From assembly GCA_020436955.1 (NCBI GenBank), contig JAGQWW010000226.1:1-5139 (forward strand): a DNA stretch of 5,139 bases, read 5' to 3'. Numbering within the stretch: the stretch's first letter is position 1; each line of letters begins with the position of its first letter. This document shows, piece by piece, positions 1 through 5,139 of this stretch. The notes under the pieces are model-generated. The model saw nothing but the letters and a program-made list of their open reading frames with translations. It had not been told where the DNA came from and did not search any database. Position numbers and translations under genes: made by a program. Origin of the DNA: Saprospiraceae bacterium. Lineage in GTDB: Bacteria; Bacteroidota; Bacteroidia; Chitinophagales; Saprospiraceae.

Positions 1-540
1 ATCACCGTCTTGCAAACCCATATTAGCTGCACTGGAGTTATGTACAATATTTATCATAACACCTCCTACCTCATCGGCTTCAGGACCGGTTTTAGAAACC
101 CCAAAAAACGGTTTTTCCATAATATCGAATGACTTTGCAAAATCAGTAACCTTGCCAAGAGTTGCGTCCAAATCCATTGGTTTACCGTTTCGAATCACAC
201 GCAAAACCACCTCGTCTCCGGGTTTGTATTCAGACAACAGGTCTGTAAGTCCATTTTCCTCATCCAACATGTCTTCGTTGATCCCAACGATGTAATCAAA
301 TGCTTCTATTCCGGCTTTGTCAGCAGCAGAATTGGCATAGACTCTGGTTACATAACTGCCATATGGATTAGGCAGGTTTAAAAAATTAGCTTTTTCGATG
401 CTAATATTGTCCGTTTCAATACCCAGGAATCCTCTATCACAATCCAATTTTTCAATTTCAACACCAGGAATACTATTTGCGGAAAATCCCGAAACAGTAC
501 ATAAAACGGATGAAACAAGTAGTAGAAGTAAGGTTCTCAT
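1..540 (-). CDS. Exported protein with tandem PDZ domains, partial (C-terminus outside window)
   Basis: The reading frame is open from an ATG at 540 (minus strand) to the left edge, giving 180 residues without a stop. Residues 1-20 form a signal peptide: MR, then a leucine-rich core, then small residues (SGFSA), so the product is exported. A first PDZ domain spans about residues 35-125. It has a GFLGIETD carboxylate-binding-type loop at 37-44, then a Y-V-T-R-V-Y strand, the typical N-S-A-A-D-K-A-G-I segment at 70-78 and a D-Y-I-V-G-I-N strand at 82-88. A second PDZ domain begins near residue 145 (FFGVS) and shows the same hallmark, N-S-S-A-A-N-M-G-L-Q-D-G-D, at 168-180 where the window ends. 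No trypsin-like protease domain precedes the PDZ domains, so this is not a standard HtrA/DegP. The missing C-terminus could hold more PDZ repeats or a catalytic or sorting domain. PDZ domains bind C-terminal or internal peptides; the partner is unknown. It is transcribed divergently from kdsC. Confidence 0.85.
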   Translation of the reverse strand, partial: MRTLLLLLVSSVLCTVSGFSANSIPGVEIEKLDCDRGFLGIETDNISIEKANFLNLPNPYGSYVTRVYANSAADKAGIEAFDYIVGINEDMLDEENGLTDLLSEYKPGDEVVLRVIRNGKPMDLDATLGKVTDFAKSFDIMEKPFFGVSKTGPEADEVGGVMINIVHNSSAANMGLQDGD

Positions 541-581
541 CTCTGATATTTCTAGATTAATTTTTTCGTTTGTTCTTCCAT

Positions 582-628
582 ATAGACAAGGTTTCTTTCT
601 AAGGGTTGCAAATAGACAAATCTTTCTA
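582..628. repeat. Short imperfect direct repeat in divergent spacer
   Basis: The octamer ATAGACAA occurs at 582-589 and again at 612-619, exactly 30 bp apart (about three helical turns). Each copy is followed by TTTCTA, at 596-601 and 623-628. The pair lies between the divergent PDZ-protein and kdsC starts, where a regulator binding twice on one face of the helix would be plausible. The repeat is short and the internal spacing differs by 3 bp between copies, so chance is a real alternative. Confidence 0.3.
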
Positions 629-634
629 CCTTAG
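605..634 (+). promoter_or_regulatory. Candidate Bacteroidota-type promoter for kdsC-lptE
   Basis: GTTG at 605-608 and TACCTTAG at 627-634 are separated by 18 bp. Each differs by one base from the Bacteroidota housekeeping promoter consensus (TTTG, about 19 bp, TAnnTTTG). Transcription would start close to 640, leaving a leader of only about 10-15 nt before the kdsC ATG at 652. The match is imperfect, so this is a weak call. Confidence 0.3.
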
Positions 635-651
635 CCATCTAATTTTTTTAC

Positions 652-1170
652 ATGAATACACTTGAAAAATTTAAGCAGGTACACACCATTATGTTGGATG
701 TGGATGGCGTTTTGACCAATGGGAAGGTCATCATTACTGAGAAAGGTGAGCTCATCCGGTCCATGAATATCAAAGATGGATATGCCATGAAAGCCGCCCT
801 TGCTAGTGGTCTTAAGATTATGGTCATAACAGGTGGAAAATCTAAGGGCGTAGTTGACAGGTTAAAAGCCCTTGGGATTAGTGAAGTGTATGCAGGTGTA
901 TCGGACAAACTAGAGCGTTTTGAAGATTTGGTAGATATTTTCGAATTGGATCCTGAAGGAATTCTTTACATGGGAGATGACATTCCGGATATGGAGGTAA
1001 TGAAGAGGGTAGGGATGCCCTGTTGTCCTGCAGATGCCTGCCCCGAAATAAAAGAAATATCGCTATATATTTCTCCTATTGAAGGAGGTGAAGGTTGTGT
1101 AAGAGAAGTGATTGAAAAGATTATGAAGCTACAGGGAAACTGGCCGATGCCTACCAGATCTGTAGATTAA
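652..1170 (+). CDS. kdsC: KdsC-type HAD phosphatase (3-deoxy-D-manno-octulosonate 8-phosphate phosphatase)
   Basis: This 172-residue cytoplasmic enzyme belongs to the cap-less C0 HAD (YrbI/KdsC) family, which hydrolyses Kdo-8-phosphate to Kdo for the LPS inner core. The HAD motifs are in order. Motif I is D16-V-D18-G-V-L-T22-N-G, with D16 the nucleophile and D18 the acid/base. Motif II is V-I-T60-G-G. A lysine in the S-D-K86 segment fits motif III, and motif IV is G108-D109-D110-I-P-D113. The family's C-terminal tail signature appears as G145-G-E-G-C-V-R-E-V, the segment that closes the active site of the neighbouring subunit in KdsC tetramers. The length is normal for the family. The first ATG puts D16 at the expected distance from the N-terminus; no Shine-Dalgarno is visible, as usual in this phylum. 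The gene is followed after 38 bp by lptE on the same strand, which supports an LPS role. Related C0 enzymes act on other sugar acid phosphates (for example KDN-9-P or N-acylneuraminate 9-P), so the exact substrate is inferred. Confidence 0.9.
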   Translation: MNTLEKFKQVHTIMLDVDGVLTNGKVIITEKGELIRSMNIKDGYAMKAALASGLKIMVITGGKSKGVVDRLKALGISEVYAGVSDKLERFEDLVDIFELDPEGILYMGDDIPDMEVMKRVGMPCCPADACPEIKEISLYISPIEGGEGCVREVIEKIMKLQGNWPMPTRSVD

Positions 1171-1208
1171 AATAAGGTAAAGAAAAGACCGTTTTTAAAT
1201 AAAAAACT

Positions 1209-1712
1209 ATGGGTAAGCTGTTTTTCCCCCTTGTGATATGCTCTTTGGCTTTGTTGTTACAAGGTTGCTATTCACTTTCAGGTATTGCCATTGATCCGAA
1301 TATTTCAACTTTTGATGCCCCTTTGTTTGAAAACAGAGCTGCTTTGGTAGAGCCTACCTTGGCCTTAAGTATGACTGAATTGTTGAAAGATAAAATTCGA
1401 AATTCCTCCAGATTACAATGGACTGAAAATAACCCCGATTTGATATTCACCGGTACTATTACCCGATTTGATATAACCTCTGTTGCACCGGTAGAAGGAG
1501 CCACTTCAGCACTTAACAGGCTCACTATTACGCTAAAAATCGAGTTTGAAAACACCAAAAATGAAAAAGGTAATTGGGAAAAACCATTTACCCGCTTTGT
1601 GGACTTTGCAAGTAATCAGGACTTCTCAGATGTGAAAGAAGCGCTAATTTTGGAAGCTACCACTGATATAATGGAAGATGTTTTTAATGAAACCTTTGCC
1701 AAGAACTGGTAA
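1209..1712 (+). CDS. lptE: LptE family LPS-assembly lipoprotein
   Basis: This 167-residue lipoprotein matches the Bacteroidota LptE family. The LptD/LptE complex inserts lipopolysaccharide into the outer leaflet of the outer membrane, and LptE plugs the LptD barrel. The N-terminus is a lipoprotein signal: MGK, a hydrophobic stretch, then the lipobox L17-Q-G-C20, with C20 as the lipidated residue. Family landmarks follow: the Y-S-L-S-G-I-A-I-D-P-N start of the mature domain (21-31), an E-L-L-K-D-K-I-R helix (57-64), the D-L-I-F-T-G-T-I strand (77-84), V-A-P (92-94) and N103-R-L-T-I-T-L-K-I-E-F113. The protein ends in F-A-K-N-W, as is common in this family. Length is typical. It lies 38 bp downstream of kdsC with no terminator between, so the two are probably one transcript linking Kdo synthesis to LPS export. 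Its stop codon is 10 bp from the stop of the convergent ppk2 gene. Confidence 0.88.
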   Translation: MGKLFFPLVICSLALLLQGCYSLSGIAIDPNISTFDAPLFENRAALVEPTLALSMTELLKDKIRNSSRLQWTENNPDLIFTGTITRFDITSVAPVEGATSALNRLTITLKIEFENTKNEKGNWEKPFTRFVDFASNQDFSDVKEALILEATTDIMEDVFNETFAKNW

Positions 1713-1722
1713 ACCTTACCTG

Positions 1723-2466
1723 TTATTCTTCCTTAAAACCAGGCAATTGCATTTTTAATGCCTCCAGTTGCTCTACCATAATACCGGAAATTACATAATC
1801 ACGATACCATCTTTGGTCCACCGGTACGATCTGCCAGGGAACTGAAGAATTATTGATGGCATATTCATAGCACTTCATATACTCATCCCATAATTCAGCT
1901 TCCTTCCAGTCACCAGGATTGTGTTTCCATTGTTTGGTTGGATCATCAATTCTTTCCTGGAGCTCCAACTTTTGTTGGTCTTTGGAAAGGTGCATATAGA
2001 ATTTAAAAATGGTAGTATTGTTATCAAACTGTAGCAATTCTTCAAATGCGTTGATGGCAGCCATTCTTTTTTCTACTGTGACTTCATCAATCCACTTGTG
2101 TACCCGCTGGATTAGGATATCTTCATAATGGGAACGATTAAATACCTGAATCATGCCTTTCTGAGGCACCTGCTTGTGTACTCGCCATAGAAAATCATGT
2201 TCAAATTCTTCCTCAGTAGGCTTTTTAAAACCATGTACTTTTACGCCTGTCGGGCTGCAATAACGAAAAATATTTCTGACAGCTCCGTCTTTCCCACTAC
2301 CATCCATTCCTTGAAATATCACCAACACAGAATGTTTTTCTTCTGCGTATAACAAGTGTTGTAATTCGCCAATGCGTTTACAATTTTTCTTGGTGATTTT
2401 CCTGGCTTGTTTTTTAGAAAGCGATTCAGGAGAACGAGTCGGGATTTCTGAGAGTCTAATCATCAT
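1723..2466 (-). CDS. ppk2: Polyphosphate kinase 2 (PPK2) family, probably class III polyphosphate:nucleotide phosphotransferase
   Basis: This 247-residue soluble enzyme transfers phosphate from inorganic polyphosphate to nucleotides (AMP/ADP to ADP/ATP), so it taps polyP as an energy store. The fold is a P-loop kinase. Walker A is G53-M-D55-G-S-G-K59-D60. The Walker B region is V-F-N110-R-S-H-Y-E-D116, with Asn where class I enzymes carry FDRSW. The lid segment is Q170-E-L/Q-x-R172-I-D-D-P-x-K-x-W, continuing to W187. A conserved W-Y-R-D-Y motif is at 220-224 near the C-terminus. The NRSHYED form and single domain resemble class III PPK2s such as the Deinococcus and Cytophaga enzymes, which can act on both AMP and ADP; the class assignment is inferred. 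The N-terminus is lysine-rich (18-31), consistent with polyP binding. Translation may start at 2466 or at the next ATG, 3 nt later. The gene lies 66 bp downstream of the DUF58 gene on the same strand and is probably co-transcribed with it. Confidence 0.92.
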   Translation of the reverse strand: MMIRLSEIPTRSPESLSKKQARKITKKNCKRIGELQHLLYAEEKHSVLVIFQGMDGSGKDGAVRNIFRYCSPTGVKVHGFKKPTEEEFEHDFLWRVHKQVPQKGMIQVFNRSHYEDILIQRVHKWIDEVTVEKRMAAINAFEELLQFDNNTTIFKFYMHLSKDQQKLELQERIDDPTKQWKHNPGDWKEAELWDEYMKCYEYAINNSSVPWQIVPVDQRWYRDYVISGIMVEQLEALKMQLPGFKEE

Positions 2467-2532
2467 TTGCTGGTTTAGACCGGTAAAAATCGCAAACTTG
2501 TGTAAAATTCCAAAAGGTAATTTATCGATGTC

Positions 2533-3462
2533 CTATTTCGTCATTTTTTGACGCTTAACCAGATAGGATTGCAGTATGGGTTTGTAACCTTCGTTTATAT
2601 CTGCTTCTACAAAATCAATTTTGTACTGCAAACATTTCATTTTCAACTCGTTGGTGAATTTCTGCACTTGTTCCTTATAATAATCTTTCACCTGGTTACT
2701 TTGCAATCTAACCTCTTCTCCCGATTCCATATCGATAAAAAGGTAGGGACGATTTTCAAATTCAAAATCAATTTCTTTCGATTTATCCACCACATGGAAT
2801 AGGACTACTTCGTGTTTATTGTGCTTTAAATGCTGAAGAGCTGAAAATAGAGCTGCATTATCACCACCTTGCTCAAACATGTCACTGAAAATGATAACCA
2901 GGGAACGTTTGTGAATAGAATCAGCAATCTGATGTAAAGCTTCAGCTGCTTGAGTGGTTTTATTTCTTTCGGGATTGTAGATTAGATTTTCAAGATGGGT
3001 CAATAATAGTCGATAGTGAGAGGTGCTGGACTTACATGGTGTATGTTGTCTTACTTTATCATCAAAAATCGTCAATCCAAAGGCATCGCGCTGTTTTTTC
3101 AATAGGTTCATAAGCGCAGCAGCTCCAAGAGCAGAAAAGCGGAGTTTATTAGTATATCCAGGCTTTTCAGGATTATCTTCAGGGAAAAACATGGAGGAAG
3201 AACCATCGATTACAATTTGGCACCGAAGATTGGTTTCTTCTTCAAATTTCTTGACAAACATTTTATCGGTACGGCCATATACTTTCCAGTCAATATCCTT
3301 GGTGCTTTCACCCTGATTGTATAATCTGTGCTCAGCAAACTCCACAGAAAATCCATGGAAGGGACTTTTATGTAAACCAATAATGAAGCCTTCCACTACT
3401 TGTTTTGCTAACAATTCAAGGTTTCCTAAATTCCGTACTTCGTAATTGTCAAGGAGTTTCAT
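2533..3462 (-). CDS. DUF58 domain protein with vWA-like fold
   Basis: This 309-residue protein belongs to the DUF58 family, whose members usually sit beside MoxR AAA+ ATPases and are thought to work with them in protein or metal-cofactor maturation or envelope stress; the molecular role is not settled. The N-terminal family block is complete: G29-L-H-K-S-P-F-H-G-F-S-V-E-F-A-E-H-R46, then Y48, G51, D58-W-K-V-Y-G-R-T-D66 and E74-E-E-T-N-L79. A vWA-like fold follows, with the MIDAS motif D86-G-S88-S-S90, T169/T170 in the position of the MIDAS threonine, and F-S-D194 as the later acidic position. This suggests it binds a divalent metal. There is no signal peptide or membrane segment, so it is cytoplasmic. 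The upstream gene is trxA, separated by a strong terminator, so no moxR is adjacent in this window. ppk2 follows downstream. The start is the first ATG in frame and gives normal family length. Confidence 0.9.
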   Translation of the reverse strand: MKLLDNYEVRNLGNLELLAKQVVEGFIIGLHKSPFHGFSVEFAEHRLYNQGESTKDIDWKVYGRTDKMFVKKFEEETNLRCQIVIDGSSSMFFPEDNPEKPGYTNKLRFSALGAAALMNLLKKQRDAFGLTIFDDKVRQHTPCKSSTSHYRLLLTHLENLIYNPERNKTTQAAEALHQIADSIHKRSLVIIFSDMFEQGGDNAALFSALQHLKHNKHEVVLFHVVDKSKEIDFEFENRPYLFIDMESGEEVRLQSNQVKDYYKEQVQKFTNELKMKCLQYKIDFVEADINEGYKPILQSYLVKRQKMTK

Positions 3463-3523
3463 ATGGCGATATTTAGATGCTTAAGAGAACGTTGTAAAGC
3501 CAGCCTTGTTTCGGCTAAAGGGA

Positions 3524-3565
3524 ATAAAAAAGCCCTTAAACCTGTCGGAATAAGGGCTTTTTTAT
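3524..3565 (-). terminator. Rho-independent terminator of trxA
   Basis: A perfect 15-bp inverted repeat (3524-3538 against 3551-3565) encloses a 12-nt loop. Each arm contains GCCCTTA or its complement next to a run of six A or T. On the minus strand the hairpin starts 13 bp beyond the trxA stop codon and ends in a T6 tract, the classical intrinsic terminator form. Because the arms carry A6 on one side and T6 on the other, it could also stop transcription from the opposite direction. It separates trxA from the DUF58 gene. Confidence 0.9.
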
Positions 3566-3578
3566 CAAAACGGTAAGC

Positions 3579-3905
3579 TTATGCTGATTGTAGTTGGTTT
3601 TCCAATTTACCTACAAGTGCTGCTTTGGTAGTAGCACCTACTTGCTTGTCAACTACTTCCCCGTCTTTGATATATAACACAGTTGGAATACTGCGAATAC
3701 CATACTTGAATGAGATTTCATTATTAAGGTCAACATTCACCTTCCCGATGATTGCTTTTCCTTCATATTCTTTGGCCATTTCTTCGATGTGAGGTCCAAT
3801 CATTTTACATGGTCCACACCATTCAGCCCAAAAATCAAGAACAGCTACTTTATCGCTATTCAAGACTGTTTCTTCAAAGTTGCTATCAGTAATTTCTAAT
3901 GCCAT
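3579..3905 (-). CDS. trxA: Thioredoxin
   Basis: This is a complete 108-residue cytoplasmic thioredoxin, the standard length for the family. It reduces protein disulfides and is itself recycled by thioredoxin reductase. The active site is W29-C30-G-P-C33-K34, preceded by the buried acid D24 in V-L-D-F-W-A-E-W. The cis-proline P74 lies in G-I-R-S-I-P-T, and the F-K-Y-G segment at 66-69 is also typical. There is no signal peptide or extra domain, so it is not a periplasmic TlpA/DsbE type. The ATG at 3905 gives the normal N-terminus (M-A-L-E-I-T-D-S-N-F). It appears to be a single-gene transcript: a candidate promoter lies about 55 bp upstream and a strong terminator immediately downstream. Confidence 0.97.
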   Translation of the reverse strand: MALEITDSNFEETVLNSDKVAVLDFWAEWCGPCKMIGPHIEEMAKEYEGKAIIGKVNVDLNNEISFKYGIRSIPTVLYIKDGEVVDKQVGATTKAALVGKLENQLQSA

Positions 3906-3960
3906 TATTATAGGTTTTTAGTATTTTAAAGTAATCAACCCGTCAGAGCTTAATTGGTTG

Positions 3961-3995
3961 CAAAAATAGTCTTTAGAATGGAAAATTAAATCAAT
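3961..3995 (-). promoter_or_regulatory. Candidate promoter of trxA
   Basis: On the minus strand, positions 3968-3961 read TATTTTTG, an exact match to the Bacteroidota -7 box TAnnTTTG. ATTG at 3995-3992 is a possible -33 element (consensus TTTG), with a 23-bp spacer at the long end of the accepted range. Transcription would begin near 3954, giving a leader of about 50 nt before the trxA ATG at 3905. Confidence 0.5.
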
Positions 3996-4096
3996 TTTAA
4001 GACTTCCTTTTAGGGAATAGCCGGGAAATAACCGAATTCAATTATTATTGCACATATATAGAATATGAAGAACCAGGTTACAAACCATTTCCATTT

Positions 4097-4942
4097 ATGC
4101 AGCAGTTTACATTTTTCAGGTTTTTAAAACATAGGTCGCTCCTTTGCTGCCTGGTTGGGTTTTTAATCGGGACTTTTCAACTAAATGCCCAAGTCCTTCT
4201 GGATGGTGGGTTTAATGCCAGGACCAGTGGTTTAGGAAATATCGTAAGTGTACAATCTGGAGCATATAGTCTGGGTAATAATATTGCCGGCCTGGTTCAA
4301 TTAGAGGGCATGGCAGCTAACGCTTTTCTTTCTCAGCGGTATCTTTCAAAAGACCTCAATATTATCGGAGTCTCTTTTGCTTTGCCAACCAATTCAGGTG
4401 CTTTTTCTGCTTCTTTTCGGCATTTGGGATTCGATTTGTGGCGAGAACAAATGGTTGCGCTGGGATATGCACGGAAAATTGGGAACAAACTTTACCTGGG
4501 TGGGCAGATTGATTATTATAACCTTGATTTAAAGGAATATGGACAGCAGTCTAATTTTACTTTTGAATTGGGACTGCAAATGGAAATTTCTTCCTCCGTA
4601 CTCATTGGGGTGCACACGGTGAATCCAATAAGAGCAAGCTTGACAGAAGAGGATGTTTTACCTGCCTACCTGGCACTTGGACTTGCTTATCAATTAAATG
4701 AATCCTTGAACTTAATGGGAGAAATCCAGCAGGATTTAAATGGGTCTACCGATATAAAAATGGGACTTGCCTATCGTTTAGTGGAAGCATTGGAAGCACA
4801 AATTGGCTATCAAAGCAGAGCTTCACAATTCTCTTTTGGATTGGAATATCGTTCTCCTTTTAAATTAAATCTGGGTATGGCAATGAATTACCACCAGGTA
4901 CTTGGATTTACGCCATCAGTTGGGATTATTTATAAAAAATAG
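4097..4942 (+). CDS. Predicted outer-membrane beta-barrel protein (FadL/PorV-like)
   Basis: This 281-residue exported protein is of uncertain function. Residues 1-31 form a signal peptide: a basic N-region (F-R-F-L-K-H-R), a hydrophobic core at 15-27, and a cleavage site likely after N-A31 before Q32. The mature part is a series of short alternating amphipathic strands rich in Gly, Tyr and Leu with turns between (for example I-G-V-S-F-A-L-P, L-Y-L-G-G-Q-I-D-Y-Y, M-G-L-A-Y-R-L, F-G-L-E-Y), as expected of an outer-membrane barrel. The start of the mature region, A41-R-T-S-G-L-G-N48 followed by N-N-I-A-G-L (61-66), recalls the ARAAGMG...NPAGLA pattern of FadL/PorV-type barrels, which in this phylum include type IX secretion components. 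The sequence is too divergent for me to name it PorV or PorQ. The stop is 4 bp before the next ATG, so it is translationally close to the downstream beta-helix protein. A 20-codon out-of-frame ORF (4065-4127) overlaps its start; I do not consider it a gene. Confidence 0.7.
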   Translation: MQQFTFFRFLKHRSLLCCLVGFLIGTFQLNAQVLLDGGFNARTSGLGNIVSVQSGAYSLGNNIAGLVQLEGMAANAFLSQRYLSKDLNIIGVSFALPTNSGAFSASFRHLGFDLWREQMVALGYARKIGNKLYLGGQIDYYNLDLKEYGQQSNFTFELGLQMEISSSVLIGVHTVNPIRASLTEEDVLPAYLALGLAYQLNESLNLMGEIQQDLNGSTDIKMGLAYRLVEALEAQIGYQSRASQFSFGLEYRSPFKLNLGMAMNYHQVLGFTPSVGIIYKK

Positions 4943-4946
4943 GATT

Positions 4947-5139
4947 ATGAGATTTCTATTCGCTTTTTTCTTGATCCTTGTATATCAGCTTTCTTTTTCA
5001 AATACCTTTATCGTCGGACCAAATGAAACCTATTTGACGCCTAATGCATTGTATCAGGCTAATGTAATAGGTTCCGGAGATACCATTTTAATACATGCTG
5101 GCACTTATACAGGAAATGAAGCGCTGGCCGTTTGGAGAC
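4947..5139 (+). CDS. Secreted right-handed beta-helix-like protein, partial (C-terminus outside window)
   Basis: The first 64 residues are visible and the frame is open to the right edge. Residues 1-18 are a signal peptide: M-R-F, an aromatic/leucine core, then S-F-S. The mature N-terminus reads like the entry turn of parallel beta-helix (pectate-lyase-like) proteins: F-I-V-G-P-N-E-T-Y at 21-29, T-P-N-A-L at 31-35, then G44-D-T-I-L-I-H-A-G-T-Y-T-G56 and A-V-W at 61-63. The G-D-T-I-x-I-x-A-G-x-Y pattern is shared by many secreted or surface beta-helix proteins, whose functions range from polysaccharide binding or lysis to adhesion. The substrate cannot be told from this fragment. The ATG follows the stop of the barrel gene after 4 bp, so the two are almost certainly one operon. 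In this phylum such proteins often end in a type IX secretion sorting domain, which would lie outside the window. Confidence 0.75.
   Translation, partial: MRFLFAFFLILVYQLSFSNTFIVGPNETYLTPNALYQANVIGSGDTILIHAGTYTGNEALAVWR

Noticed and set aside
398..634. Plus-strand ORF of 78 codons
   Set aside because: It is antisense to the start of the PDZ protein, has no recognisable domain, and its codons mirror the signal peptide and first domain of the real gene.
648..908. Minus-strand ORF of 86 codons
   Set aside because: It lies fully antisense to kdsC, whose HAD motifs are unmistakable; no independent coding signal.
1268..1558. Minus-strand ORF of 96 codons
   Set aside because: It is antisense to lptE and shows no domain or export signal.
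2548..2802. Plus-strand ORF of 84 codons rich in Phe and Ile
   Set aside because: It is antisense to the DUF58 gene; the hydrophobic look comes from the reverse complement of Lys/Glu-rich codons, not a true membrane protein.
3023..3316. Plus-strand ORF of 97 codons
   Set aside because: It is antisense to the conserved MIDAS region of the DUF58 gene and has no family resemblance.
3969..4003. Inverted repeat GTCTT...AAGAC in the trxA/barrel spacer
   Set aside because: Only five base pairs with a 25-nt loop of A/T-rich sequence; not a stable hairpin and not a convincing operator.
4043..4050. TATTATTG as a -7 promoter box for the barrel gene
   Set aside because: It differs from TAnnTTTG by one base, and no TTTG or TTG sits at the right distance upstream.
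4065..4127. 20-codon ORF overlapping the start of the barrel gene, possible leader peptide
   Set aside because: It is out of frame, has no ribosome binding site, no stalling-type residue run and no downstream attenuator hairpin; likely chance.

Overview
The window looks like ordinary chromosomal DNA from a member of the Bacteroidota. Three things point there: an LptE lipoprotein of the Bacteroidota type, a DUF58 protein with the long conserved N-terminal block typical of that phylum, and start codons preceded by A/T-rich leaders without clear Shine-Dalgarno sequences. A promoter-like box of the Bacteroidota type (TAnnTTTG) lies upstream of the thioredoxin gene. The sequence is moderately A/T-rich. 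The exact order or family cannot be fixed from this stretch.

Layout from left to right. (1) Positions 1-540, minus strand: the N-terminal 180 residues of an exported protein with two PDZ domains, running off the left edge. (2) A 111-bp divergent spacer, with a short direct repeat and a weak candidate promoter. (3) 652-1712, plus strand: kdsC (Kdo-8-phosphate phosphatase family) followed 38 bp later by lptE (outer-membrane LPS-assembly lipoprotein), a small envelope/LPS operon. (4) 1723-3462, minus strand: ppk2 (polyphosphate-dependent nucleotide kinase) and, upstream of it, a DUF58/vWA-like protein. They are separated by 66 bp and probably co-transcribed; ppk2 converges on lptE with only 10 bp between stop codons. 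(5) 3524-3565: a strong intrinsic terminator with a perfect 15-bp stem, which ends the thioredoxin transcript. (6) 3579-3905, minus strand: trxA. (7) A 191-bp divergent spacer with a candidate trxA promoter. (8) 4097-5139, plus strand: a predicted outer-membrane beta-barrel protein, followed after 4 bp by the start of a secreted protein resembling right-handed parallel beta-helix proteins, cut by the right edge.

The common theme is the cell envelope: LPS precursor synthesis and export, an exported PDZ protein, an outer-membrane barrel and an extracytoplasmic beta-helix protein, interspersed with housekeeping genes (thioredoxin, PPK2, DUF58). I see no mobile element, CRISPR array, RNA gene or defence system. 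The least explained and most interesting part is the tightly linked barrel plus beta-helix pair at the right end. The rest matches well-known families.
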